This document shows, one piece after another, positions 25,493 through 36,952 of a DNA stretch of 64,000 nt. A program made the translations under genes and the position numbers. How positions within the stretch are numbered: the stretch's first letter is position 1; each line of letters starts with the position of its first letter. Source of the DNA: Nymphaea colorata (taxonomy: Eukaryota; Streptophyta; Magnoliopsida; Nymphaeales; Nymphaeaceae); NCBI RefSeq assembly GCF_008831285.2, contig NC_045138.2, forward strand, positions 14,582,571 through 14,646,570, given 5' to 3'. The notes beneath the pieces are model-generated. The model was not told the origin of the DNA. It ran no database searches and saw nothing but the letters and a program-made list of their open reading frames with translations.

Positions 25493-25789
25493 TATATATA
25501 TATCAACCACGGAATCATCTATGGGCCTTTATATTTTTAGAAATTGAAGGACGTGAGAATATATTTACAAAAATTTGGGCTAGTATTCATTTCATGTCTC
25601 TAATTATAAAAGCTTTCGTAACAAAAAAAAAGTAAAAAATGGTTTAAAAAACCTATGGATAAAAATTATTTTTTGCACTTTAAAACAGTTGAACTGAACT
25701 AAACTCAAGCTATTCTGATCCTAAGTCACCGATCTAGCAAGTCAGCTGATTCTTAAAGCTGGTGTTGTTATCAATGAGGAACGTCAGCG

Positions 25790-26800
25790 ACTTGGTGTGG
25801 TAAAAAAAATCAGAAGAAATATTTGGAGATTTTTATAAAAATAGATAATATGAACATCATTTCTCATACTATCTAATCCCCTAAGGTCGATAGCGGCCTT
25901 CCGTGGTAAAAAACCATGTTAAATATCCAATGTCTATTAATTTTTTGTGGATTTTTAGCATGGTATCAGAGTAGAAAAACCTTCGTATGTAACAAGATAG
26001 GATGGAAAATACGAGGATAGTTAATGAGCAAAATTTGCTAAAGTAAGATGGAAAATATGACGTTGGATAATAAGGAACACTCGCTGAAGAAGATTTATTC
26101 TTCAATGAAGGTTTCCACACCACCAAGAGATCGTTAGCTTCTTCAACAAAGTAATGACTCGATCCATCTTCACAAAATTTTCAAGGCTAAGTTGGACTTT
26201 CCAAATATGTTATCCAATTTGAGGAAGAATGAAAATAAAATATGTTATGCAAAGTATTTAATGTTATCAAATTGGACTTTCACAGTGAAAGAAATGTTAT
26301 TATTGATAAGTTAATGTGGAAACCTATAAGGGAATGATATCTATGAAGGTCAAGACATGAACAAAAATAATAATGGCATTACTATCAGCAAATAGGATCA
26401 TTGGCCTGTAACTGAAAAAACGTCAATTGAAATATCTCTTGGACCTTCCAACTATGTTTTCAATTTTGAGGGATAATGAAAATGGAAAGCAATTTGCAAA
26501 GTATCTAACATTACCAAATAGGATCTTCCAAACAAAAGGAATGTTATTATTCTTAAAGATTAATATCATAACACATAAGGGAAAGGTACCTATGGAGGTA
26601 AAGATGCTAACAAAATAATAATCTCATTGTAATAAACAATAATTGTCGCCAAAATAAATTAGGAAATAAATCTAAAAATCATTGCAAACAAAGAGTATAA
26701 ATATCAAACCTCACACTATCGATTCTAAGACCAATAGTGGCCTTCCGTGGTGAAAAACCACAGTTAAATCTCCTTTTTTTTTTAATTTACTTCCCAATAC
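25790..26800 (+). mobile_element. Fossil TRIM-like LTR element (short, non-coding)
   Basis: TGGTATCAGAG at 25961-25971 matches the initiator-Met tRNA primer-binding site of plant LTR elements and follows a sequence ending in CA. Diverged LTR-like segments, about 25790-25960 and 26645-26800, share a block around GGCCTTCCGTGGT. The interior is only about 0.7 kb and has no retroelement protein. It carries two diverged copies of a roughly 210-bp unit (about 26191-26400 and 26438-26640). The small size fits a TRIM. It is broken and old, with LTRs clearly diverged from each other. Confidence 0.5.
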
Positions 26801-27570
26801 AATAACAATTAACTATGATTTCGCTTATAATTTTCATTTTTCAGAGAAGAGCTGCACACACACCTTTTAGCTAACTTAATCTCAGGGTCTTGATTAGTGG
26901 CAGTGCCGCCAGAACTTTCTTTTGCATTATAAATGGAATTTCGGAGGCAAAACGATAGATGTTCTAGTCAGCCAACAATGAGAGTGGGATCTCACCTCTG
27001 TATTCTTCAGATACAATGGGACTTTCAATATCAGGCTTCAATCTAGGAAAATGGGGGCCATATACGCAACCAGATGAAATAGCAGAAGAGGTCTCATTTC
27101 TGTTTTTGGTGTTTCATCATTAGTATGTGAGCATAGGAAGATGGGACATCTTCCTTTCTATCCAACCTGTTATAGCTGGGACATTCTTTTGCTAACTCAT
27201 CCAACTTTCTGTGAATAAGCTTTGTCACTCTGCAATGATTTTAACAGTGAAAGGGCTGTTGGAGGTTCTGAAAATGTAGCAGAATCACTACAAGAGCGTC
27301 GATGGAGACTTCCACTGAGACCCCTTTCAGATTCACCAACTAATTCATCAAACCATGACGGCTGCTCATCTCATCTATGACTGCACTCAAAAATGGAGAA
27401 CGTTTGTGCCCTCGGCATGAGTCCTGGATTCTCCCACTCAGCAATGAGCCTGAATCCAGACATGGGAAAGCGAGGCCTCTACTCTGCAGGAGGCAGGTGG
27501 GCATCCTTCCACACGGTACAAATAATTTACAGACCGCACATATAATTTTCTACCGCCGGTTAGTATCTTC
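26801..27570. other. Intergenic DNA with a possible exon relic
   Basis: An open stretch at about 27247-27367 (containing QERRWRLPLRPLSDSPTNSS) has coding-like composition but no recognisable family and no clear splice context. Otherwise nothing was seen. Confidence 0.2.
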
Positions 27571-27918
27571 ACCTGCAATAAGACGGATGAGAAGTGTTTT
27601 AGCTACAGTTTATAACTTGAGAATGGTATTCTATACCGTCAAACCACAACCAAAATCTCTACATATTTGGTCTACGAAGTTCAATCGCTGTTTCTAGTAT
27701 AATATAACTTCGAATCATAAAAAAAAAAAAAACCAAAGAATCAACAACTAGAGAAACCCCATTTTCCCTTTCTACAGATGAAAAGCATTTCTCACAGGTA
27801 GTAGAACAAGTTACTAACACAAACTTACAAACCAAAAAGATACATAACAAAATAAATCATACAAAACCCACATCAACCAAAGAAATCTTATGAATCCCCT
27901 GCTAAGCTCCTGCCTCTT

Positions 27919-27953
<35 letters not shown>

Positions 27954-28852
27954 GTGTCGGTCGCGTTGCTTTTAGCTCTGTTCACGAGAGCACCATTATT
28001 GTTCAGGTAAGGAGCGATATCTTGGTTCTCGGTCGTTTTCTTTCTCAAGCAGAGCAGTTTCCATAATTATTTTTTGTCAAATGGGATTTTAGGTTTTCAA
28101 ATTTCCTTCCTTCCGCAGTGTAAATGGAGAGCTACACTATGAAAGGAAGAAAATTTGAAAACCCAGATCCCATTTGAAAAAAATTATGGAAACTGCTCTG
28201 CTTGAGAAAGAAACCTACGAGAACCAGATAGCGGCACTTCCCTAGTCGCTGCGTACCTGAACAGTAATGGTGCTTTGGTGAACGGAGCGAAAAGCAAAAG
28301 CGACCGAGAGACATAGAAAGGGAGTTGCTTGACAAATGGCTTTCTGACATACTTATTGACACCCAATTCTAGTGTTCCATTAATATATCACAAATAAACC
28401 TTGTCGTCATTAATATATCACAAATCTTGTGGTCATGAAACACGTACAGAATGTCTCAACTATCAAACAACCCCTATCTTACTTTTCAAGTCAAAGTGCG
28501 GGTAGGGCTTAGCAGGGGATTCATAAGATTGCTTTGGTTTGTGATGTGGGTTTTGTATGATTTATTTGTTATGTATTTTTTTTTTTGTAGGTTTGTGTTA
28601 GTAACTTGTTTTACTACCTCTGAGAAATGCTTCTTTATCTGCATAAATGGAAAATGGGGTTTCTCTAGTTGTCGTTTTTTTTTCTTGGGGGGTTTTTTTT
28701 ATTGATTCGAAGCTATTATATACTAGAAATAGCGATTGAACTTCGTAAATCAAATATGTAGAGATTTTTGTTGCGGTGTAACGGTATAGAGCACCATTCT
28801 CATGTTATAAACCGTCTAGCTAAAACACTTTTTCATCCGTCTTATTGCAGGT
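27571..28852. repeat. Long inverted repeat (about 1.28 kb), foldback-like
   Basis: The outer arms 27571-27907 and 28507-28852 are inverted copies, roughly 88-90% identical by eye. Inner arms, about 27951-28122 and 28133-28315, are also inverted copies and close on a 10-nt loop between AGTGTA (28117-28122) and TACACT (28133-28138). A (CT)n tract (27923-27951) interrupts the left arm and about 185 bp of unique sequence interrupts the right arm. A transcript across it would fold into a very long hairpin. It may be a foldback or MITE-type element, or an inverted duplication. No protein is encoded. Confidence 0.85.
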
Positions 28853-30568
28853 AAAATGGCCAGCTACACACTCAAGCGTATAAGAGTAACAAACGTATTC
28901 ATATCAAATTAATTGAAATATTGGACAGCCCTACATTGTAATTAACAAAAAAAGAATCATGTAAGAAGCTAGCGTATTGCTTGATCACGAGAACGTATGC
29001 AGTCTGGAAACATTTCTGTTGCGACATGTGTGGGTTGTTCATGTTCACGCCCTTTGACAAAAGTAATGAACTTTGCGAAATTTGTTACCCGTACATTAAC
29101 ATGAAAAACATGGCTTTTTTTACATTGTAAGATAGTTTTAAAGGCCAAAGGAGCGGACCATTAATTAAAATCTTATTATGAAAATGTAGAGAAATTCTTC
29201 TCTATCAGACGGATATTGAGATATGGGTTACTTATAAAATGCACAAGCTAACAGGTCATAAGTTGAAGCATCTTGCCCAAATGATCAATTCGACTCCCTT
29301 CCGAACTATGAGTCATAATCTTTGTTTCGGAACATGTATTATGTGTTTCTTTTTTTATTCCCTTTGAAATATAGGTTTCGCTTCTTTAGAGCTTGGACTA
29401 CATCAAGAAGAATTTTCCATAGAGCCATACGCTTACCGCACTCAGCATTACCTTCCTCGTCTTAGACGGCAAACTTATCATCCCAACCAAGGGTCCACTT
29501 TTTTGCTGCAATTGGGGCCTGTTTAGTTCTGTTTCTTAACGCAACTAGGAAAAGTAAGTTAAAGACTTTATGAATGGAACAACTAGCCCCCTTCAGTAGG
29601 AAGAATGAAAACCAAATTATTTTTCTAAATGGGTTTCATCAGATTGTTATTTCACTAAAATTGTTGTCCCGGACAACCCCCACTCAACTTTTTCCAGACC
29701 AGCGTTTTCATAAAACGCTGCACTATGATGACGTTGAGGCCCCAATACAATCTTAGTAGTGCTACCAACAACACCAGCAGTGGTGTCCTTGGGTATCATC
29801 CGAGTTACCACCAAACCACAGTCAATACCTCAGTCCACAGCTTCAAGCACGGCCCAGGCACTAGTTTTCAATTTCATTTGCTACACACGGACACACAGAG
29901 AAACAAGGAAGAGAAAACTGTGCGTTACTTTTCTGTTGAAGACGAAAAATACCACTTTTGTTCCAAAATTTTGGACCCGCCAGTGCAAACGGCAAAGTGC
30001 ACGTCTATCTTTTCTTGTTTGGCTTGCCTTTCTCAGTATCTTAGCAAAATGAATAATTTTGCCCGTCCGGCTGAATGTCATCGTTCCTGGTATTGGGTAA
30101 GTTCAAATATTCCTCTTTTCCTGTACTAGTTTTTTCTCGGGGAGAGAAAGAGAGAGAGATGTAGTAAGGAACTTAACAAAAATTTCTAAGGCAACCGAAA
30201 GGACAAGTTATGCACGATCTGAACCTTGCACCGCAGAGAACGCTCACAGATTGATAACGAGGGCCTGGTGTAGCAACAAAATAAGCAGGTGAAGTATTGA
30301 AATAACAAAAAATCTAAGAACCATGTCCTCGTGCCCACAAAAGACAGATGGTCTCTTTATTTGGCTTTCTCATTAACGGAACCATAAATAAGGTGAGCAA
30401 CACGCTTCAATATAGCAAAAATGTATTTGGCTTCATCAGGTTTTAGCAATCAGCACAATGCAGCCATGCTGGACTTGAGCAAATGACGAGCCAGTAAAGT
30501 ACTGAAGTACAGTTCGCAATTTCCAAAAAATTGAAAAGAAAAGGTACTGATTTTGCAGCTCGCAAGCA
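28853..30568. other. Intergenic DNA downstream of QCR6
   Basis: A MITE-like start, GGGGCCTGTTTAGTTCTG, lies near 29515. Two perfect short palindromes lie close together at 29663-29677 (GTTGTCC/GGACAAC) and 29700-29720 (CAGCGTTTT cat AAAACGCTG). An open stretch on the plus strand at 29725-30129 has no recognisable domain. No supported gene. Confidence 0.4.
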
Positions 30569-31083
30569 TCATTTCAGCTTTGCAAAGAGAGTTGGAGCAA
30601 CCTGCAGTTTTGTTGGACCCTTTTAGCAGATATGGTTAGACCAAAGAAGCAACATAAATTAATTCAGCGGTGCATAATCACACTTACACATTTATCAATA
30701 CATGACCAGTAGTCAAAGTACTGCCCTGTGCAATGCTTGTGCCCTGAGTCATCCCCCTGAACCCTCTTTATACACGCCTGAAACAACTTATACAGAATCA
30801 GAAACAAGCTTTTGTATTCTTCTAGTAACACAAAGCATCTACTGAACAGGGCAAAACCAAATTTATCCATGCAATATAGTTGGGAAACAGAGAGAACAAA
30901 AGAGAAGGGAGACCCTACTGACCACCTTGAAGAAACAGTCCCTAAACAAATAACCAGGCCTGACCAGAGGGAGCAAAATTTATGACCACTAAACATTGGT
31001 CATTGTGACCTCCTAAGCATAGAAAAGCAGAAGCATTACAAGGAACAGGCCAGGTGGGAGTAAGTACACACAATGCATCATTA

Positions 31084-31127
<44 letters not shown>

Positions 31128-32935
31128 ATGTGTGCACGTGTGTGTGTGTGTATATAAATAGAACTATGAAACATGAAAACACTGTAGGCCATTAAATCAT
31201 TTAAAGGCTGTGATATAAAAATAGTTTTGCAAAGTGAAAGTGCTCCCTATCTACTCAAGGTCTCAAATTAGTGCTATATATAAAGAAGGATGGAGTGTTA
31301 CCATAACTATAACCATCTTTTTTTCAAGAAAGAGGAGATTTGGACCCAAATTCTTGTAGGACCAGTTAAAACGGTTTAACTGGTCCTACTCATTTCACAT
31401 AACATACATACATGCATAGCCCAAATTCAAAATGGCATGCCTCATCCTAGATTACCTCCACACACATAAAATTGATGGCACGGATAATGTTTGATCAGGA
31501 GTGTACCAGTCAGTGATAAAGCAAATGAAGAAAAAGAAGTATCAAGCTTGCAGATCAGGCTTATTTGATAGAACAGATGGAAATGGCCAAAGAAAGAGGA
31601 GACCAACCATAATATGTCATTGGAGATCAAATTCAGCTATGGAACATGTTGTTAACTTGTTATCCATAGATGTAAGTTTTAACATCAGATGGTGATATTG
31701 ATGCTAGAGATTGGGTTGGTAAAAAGTAGTGGCAATGAAGGTGATACTTGTGGTGGAGGTGGTGGTCAGTGGCAGGAGCAAAGGTAGTGACATTGGTGGC
31801 AAAATCATGTAATGATCTGGCATTGGTGACAACAAAAATAGCAGTGATGACAGGGAGGTTGTGATGGTGGTGATAAAGAAAGATTGTGATTATGTTGGTG
31901 GCAATGTTGTAGAAGTAGACAGCAATGGTGGTGAACTTAGTTGTTAAGGCTATTACAAAATATTTTTTTTTTTGCTCTTATGAGGATTCCATGTTACGTT
32001 ATTTACAATGTAAGAACAAATGGGATAGTTTTCCACGTAATCACTAGCAACATTTTCTACTAGATCTTAAGAAGGCTTGGCAAGGAAAATTTTGCGAAAA
32101 GTGACATGGGACACAATAAGTGTCTTATCAGGGATCTAAAGGAATGAAGTGTTGAGTTATTATAATTCCAAAAAGGTAAATGGCAGAGCCAAAACAATAA
32201 AAGTACGCATGTTTCACGTTCCTAGGACTATACGAAGGGATTAGCCAATAAAGTGCTAATGACATAACCAGCCCTACATTGTTAAAGATACCATACAAGC
32301 GAGACTAAGCAATAAAGTGCACCCACAAATATTTTTACTTGAGTTGAGTTCATAACGGTTTGAACTTTGAACTGTGTAATCTCCAATTACAGAGATTGGT
32401 AAAGCAATTTGATAAATTTAGTTTGTGAGAATCATACATGGAAACTTCACATTCATCAGTCATTGATAAACAGTTTTTGGGGCAAGAATTTTGGAGCAAT
32501 AAATTTATCAACAGCATTGCAGTGGAGTACCCAAATAGCAACAACATTGCAGATGACCCATTGATCACCAAAATTCAATGTAAGAAGAAAATAACCTGAT
32601 ATTCAAGTAAGGGTTTCACACACTTTGGCTTGCAGGATTCTTCAAGATACTTCTTTGGATCCACAATCTCCTCATCAGCCCTGGATTCAAATAAAACACA
32701 AGATTGACGAGCTTACTTCAGTTTCCAGGACACGTATTTAACTGCAACACAACAAGACAAGGCAAAACCTTTTATAACAGCCAACATGTTTTCACGTTGG
32801 TTGTCCGTCAGTTTTTTTTTTTTAGGGGGTGGGTGGGAGGGGGGGGGGGGGGGGGGGGGGTGGCTGTTATCTAGACTTTAAATATTCAATAATGTAAGTG
32901 AAATGATACGAATAAGGGGAGAAGAGTACTCACAT
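30569..32935 (-). CDS. QCR6: Cytochrome b-c1 complex subunit 6 (hinge protein), 4 exons with a split start codon
   Basis: This 69-residue subunit of mitochondrial complex III helps dock cytochrome c to cytochrome c1 on the intermembrane-space side. Coding parts are AT of the ATG at 32935-32934, then exons 32680-32596, 30777-30688 and 30601-30569. The protein reads MADEEIVDPKKYLEESCKPK, then CVKPLLEYQ, ACIKRVQGDDSGHKHCTGQ, YFDYWSCIDKC and VAPTLFAKLK. Length equals the usual plant protein. Cysteines 17, 21, 31, 45, 55 and 59 fit the disulfide-linked helical hairpin. Splice joints are AT|G, CAG|GCG and TGT|GTT, all with GT-AG introns. A likely 5'UTR exon covers 32990-32934 and another about 34080-33922 (donor CTG|GTTAGT). 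Intron 2 (30778-32595) carries microsatellites and a GGTGAT-rich stretch. Confidence 0.95.
31087..31151. repeat. (CT)n and (GT)n microsatellites in QCR6 intron 2
   Basis: About 20 CT units at 31087-31125 and a GT tract at 31139-31151. Confidence 0.95.
31690..31940. repeat. Cryptic GGT/GAT-rich simple sequence in QCR6 intron 2
   Basis: About 250 bp built largely of GGTGGT, GTGAT and GGCAATG-like triplets with no exact period, so it looks like slippage-grown DNA. On the transcribed (minus) strand it is ACC/ATC-rich. Confidence 0.7.
32811..32862. repeat. Poly-T then G-run tract (G22) in QCR6 intron 1
   Basis: A poly-T run is followed by GGGGGTGGGTGGGAGG and an unbroken run of 22 G (32839-32860). 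It can form a G-quadruplex on the plus strand. In the QCR6 pre-mRNA it reads as a C-run between the split start codon and exon 2. Confidence 0.9.
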
Positions 32936-32990
32936 TGCAATATAAGTTCTACCTCGAGTGAGCAAGAACAATAAGGCTTATGAACTTCAC

Positions 32991-34095
32991 CTGGATCGTA
33001 GAAATTATTAGATCCTTGAAGAGAGACTACTGCAACACCAAGAAAAACAGGCCTGACACTAGCTATCTTTTTCCTGACATATAGGTCAATGCACGCTTCG
33101 AGGTGCTTGTGTTGGTTGAAGATATTGAGAAGGTTTCCCGCTTAAGCCATCAACAACTTCTATTATTTAGATGCATCCGCAAGACCATTTCAAGTCAAAA
33201 TCATCTCTCAAACATTCGGCATGCATTTATAAACTCACAAATAGCTGCTCAACTACCGATACTCATTATGGAAGCTGATAAGCTCGTCCCCCCAACCAAA
33301 CGACCGAAAAATTATGCTGGATTTCCTACTCAGTGACCAACTTAAAAGTCTAACATACAAAAAGAAGCACGAACACTCAGATTCATGTCATCACACAACA
33401 AACACGCTGATGAGAAAACAAACAATAAAACGAAGAACAGGCGAAGACACGCCCACATTCTTTGTCTCCAAAAGAGCTACAATTGCCAGCGGCTCCAAAA
33501 CTATCAAGAAGGACAGAAGCAGCAAAAGAAACAACAATGAAACTAAACACGGGCCTCAAAATCTCAAAAAATAAGAGACAAAAAGGAAGAAAAGAGATAC
33601 CCCAGTTGATCAACGAAAGAATCCAATTAACAACACCAAACCGTAAGGGAAAACACAGCACCCAGACGTGGTCAGGTAGATACACACAAATCAGGTATAC
33701 GAACAATCAAGAAAAAACTAATTGAAATCAAAGACTGAAACAATTTGAGGGTCATAACCAGAAGAGGATGGATCAGAAGAAAACGATAGAAAAAATGTAG
33801 GGCAAAAAAACAACCAAAAGATACTGATCCCTCCTGATCAATCAGGAAGAACAAAATGAAACAGAGGAAACGGAAGCGCAAAATATAGTAGGAGAAAACG
33901 AAATCATTCAACCATACTAACCAGGTGAGCTGGTGCGCTGAACCGGAGAAGGGTAGCGACCGGAGAACCGAGGGAAGGGAGATATTGACCAACGGCGGGG
34001 ACGCGAAGAAATGGGAGGGAGCGACGTAAAGAGTTCGGGTCCAAGCTGCAACCCGATTTGATGTTCCTTGGTCTGTTAAAACGTTTGAATGGCAA
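32991..34095 (-). promoter_or_regulatory. QCR6 5'UTR intron, leader exon and promoter-proximal region
   Basis: The GC-richer block 33922-34080 on the minus strand looks like a leader exon ending CTG|GTTAGT. An acceptor at 32993-32991 (CAG|GTGAAG) would join it to the 57-nt leader exon 32990-32934. No ATG occurs in either leader exon before the split start codon. This model is inferred from splice motifs only. Confidence 0.45.
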
Positions 34096-34115
34096 ACATT
34101 CCAGTAAGAATTTTG

Positions 34116-34395
34116 TAGGTAGGGTTTGGATGATCCATTAAAAAAATATTATTGGTTTTTTAAAACTAACTTTTAAAAAAATTAGTTTTGAAAAAATTAG
34201 TTTATGTTTTTGGATATAGGAACAAAATCACATTTTTTAATAAACTTGGGGTGTCATGTGATTCACTCTTTTTTCGAAAAAAAAAATTATGCTAAAAATA
34301 AGTTTTGGCGAAATATTTTTTTTGTCATCAAACACGGTTGAAATAGCATTGTAGAATTTGTTGGATTTTGGGTGTCATCCAAATGCTCCCTTAGC
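34116..34395. mobile_element. MITE-like element with GTTTGGATGA / TCATCCAAA ends
   Basis: The left end GGGTTTGGATGA (about 34121) and right end TCATCCAAATGCTCCC (about 34375-34390) are imperfect inverted repeats around an A/T-rich 250-bp body, typical of small non-autonomous DNA transposons. No clear target-site duplication was identified by eye. Confidence 0.5.
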
Positions 34396-35189
34396 TTCTG
34401 TGAATTGAATTCAATTCTTAAAAAAAAAAAAAATGAAACTGCATGACCGTGTAAATTCAAATAGTCAACAAGAGATTGCATTTAATTAATCATGGGGTGC
34501 AGATATTTGAATGGAACTTTTCTCACTAAATCCAATAAGTATATGCGGGAAACAAATCCAATCAATATTTGATTTTGAAGGATATCTGACACGAAAAAAT
34601 TACATTAGTTATATTCAAATTTGATCCTAATTCTGACTGAAATCGAGCAATATCAGGAAATTTGAATCCAGGATCCTTCTCCATCCGATTTGCTTATCGC
34701 TTTCTTGAATTCATCAACCATGTTTGCTTTTCATTATCGTTTTATGTACTGATAACTGTCATTTGATAACTGTCATTTGATGAGTGAATCCATGAAATAA
34801 AACGAGCCTATACTATGAGCTCCTAAACCCCAAGACGAAGCTCAAGGGAAGGGGGGAAACATTCAAAGAAGAGGAGGATTCCCCGACTTCTTAAATAAGG
34901 AAATCGAAAGTGTTAGTTCATATATTAACTCAATTCCAACAATATCAATTACCATTATTTCTCCTTTCGCACTTAGTCTAGGGGGTGCTTGCTTCATAAG
35001 AATACTGTGTTACTGCCTCATAAGTATGTCTCAAAGATTGGCATGTTACGTACAAAAATATGGGAGAACAGAGCTGTTCTCCCATGTTTAAAACTGGCTG
35101 TGAGGAGATACATCGGGGCTGGTGCATAACGCTGCACACACTAAACCCAATAAAAATCTCATTGGAAGACTTAAAAATTACAGTGTGAT
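34396..35189. other. Intergenic DNA, no gene seen
   Basis: Contains a perfect 17-bp tandem repeat (GATAACTGTCATTT core, about 34750-34781). Nothing else was recognised. Confidence 0.45.
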
Positions 35190-35194
35190 AACTC

Positions 35195-35276
35195 AAAAAT
35201 TCAATGGGCTGCCCACATCAGTCCTGGCCTGATAACTGAAGACTGCCCCTCAACCAAAAAAATCCTGGCTCCCCCA
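35195..35276 (-). repeat. Repeat end fragment (GGGGGAGCCAGGAT type)
   Basis: Read on the minus strand it begins TGTGGGGGAGCCAGGATTT and contains TGTGGGCAGCCC, like the MITE-like elements at 12084 and 46281. It abuts the start of the duplicated segment at 35283. Confidence 0.45.
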
Positions 35277-35282
35277 CAGAAA

Positions 35283-36578
35283 ACTGGCTCAAGTTATTTA
35301 AAGACAAAATTGAAATCGTTTAGATAGACTTATTATTTCCTGCAGCAGATGATTAAACTGAGACCTGCATTTCAAGACAAGGACTTGAGAACAATTCAGG
35401 GAACCCGTAGAGCTTTTGCAATTACCTGGGGATGATTACAGGGCCTTTAAATGCTTGGTGGATATTGCAGCAACTTGGGTTTCCTTCTTACAACTACATT
35501 GGCAAGGGCATAGAATGGTATTTATCACAAAGGCCGTTTTTCTTTAGACAGGTGAGGTGATGAATAACGTGTAGAAGATTTAATAATTTGCTCTCTATGA
35601 ATAACTTTTGAAAGGTGGTCTTGCTGATAACATACAGAATAGCTACATATTCTGCTCATGACAGGTCAAATGTCCATAATCTGGCAAGGCGTGTGGCTCC
35701 TAATCAGTAATCACATTAACTTTTTCTCTCCTGGAAACATGCCATAACATCATCCTTTATCTATAGAATATAAGAATTATGAAGGTTTTAGAATCTCATT
35801 CCTTTGTTGATCTTCTCAGACCTTCAGTACGTTTCGTCAAGCAACAAGATGGACCCTACGTCCGAGAATGAAAAGAAAAAGAAAGAATGATTATTATAAA
35901 TTAGAAGTAAATTGGAAGTTTAATATATAGAGAAATATCTCAGGTATTAAAGAACTGTAAGGTTCTTTTGTTCACATTGTTCCACTGAGGTAGGCCAAAA
36001 TAACCAATGAGGAAATAATGCCATGGGTGGAGGATCAGCATTGCAACTAAAAGGATTTGTATTTATAGATTGTAGTCACTGACAAGACCATTAAAAAGTA
36101 CAAGTTAGACAACTTAGACTGCAGCAACATCAGCATGTACCTTGGTTGCTAATTTTGCACAAGGAGCACTAATGTCAGAAGGGGCACGGAGCCTGCTTTT
36201 TCAGGAGGAAGAAATGCTTGAAAACATGCATGTACAGCTAGCTTTTTCCACTAATTTTGGACTACAGGAGGGTTGCGTTGCTTCCAACTCATGTAATTAG
36301 TAAAAGTTAATGAATTCCTAAAGCTAGCATGTTTCACAAACTTACGGAACAAATAGAAGGAATATCAGAGATCAACTTACATGTTTGCAATCCCCTTCGA
36401 GTCTTAAGATATAAACATCTAAGTGCACCTAATGGCATCGTATGCTGCTCTAGCAAAATCTACTTTTTTCACAAATCTGCAATATCCCAGCTAAACAAAA
36501 AATACAAGCTAAACAAGTTAGGCTCCAACCAATGGGAAGGCAAATTCCAATTCTACGTATGAAGCAAATATTTGGGAC
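35283..36578. repeat. Diverged duplicated segment, copy 1
   Basis: About 1.3 kb aligns in the same orientation with 53402-54810. Shared blocks include CTGCAGCAG, GGGTTCC/TT-rich text, GAATAACGT, TTGTTGATCTTCTCAGAC, GGAAGTTTAATATA and GGAGGAAGAAATGCTTGAA. No protein is conserved between the copies. It lies between the QCR6 promoter side and the uL15m 3' end. It may be an unclassified non-coding repeat or a segmental duplication. Confidence 0.8.
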
Positions 36579-36952
36579 ATGACAAATTTTCTCTTCTACC
36601 TTCTCATGCATCAGGACATGAAATAAGTATAACATATTTTACAGGAAATATCATTACTTTCTACGTACTTTAAACATTTTAATCAGTTAAACACCGAGGG
36701 AAAACATAAAAGATTTGTTAATCAAAAACACTTGCATGTGTGTGGGTGTAAAACAGTAATACTTGAAGAAATGCAACTGCTGCAGTCAAAACAACCGAGG
36801 CAAAACATACAGCAACTTCTGCAGTCAAAAAACTATGATGCAGAAAATACAGGAACTTTTGGGATCAAAAACGATCAGAGATTCAGAAGCACAAAATAGC
36901 TACAATGTTTTCTTGGATGGAACAAAAGCAATGGACTAATGGTCGTTCCAGA

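Noticed and set aside
27571-28852. A known conserved microRNA precursor
   Set aside because: None of the common conserved plant miRNA sequences that I know is visible in the arms, and the hairpin is far longer than usual MIRNAs.
29700-29720. Helitron 3' hairpin
   Set aside because: The 9-bp hairpin is perfect, but the following bases read CTAT rather than CTRR and no 5' TC end was found.
29740-29850. Minus-strand peptide GLVVTRMIPKDTTA resembling the HSP70 GGVMTRLIPRNTT motif
   Set aside because: Only about 15-18 residues match, the flanks do not, and the frame is not supported on either side; too weak to call an HSP70 relic.
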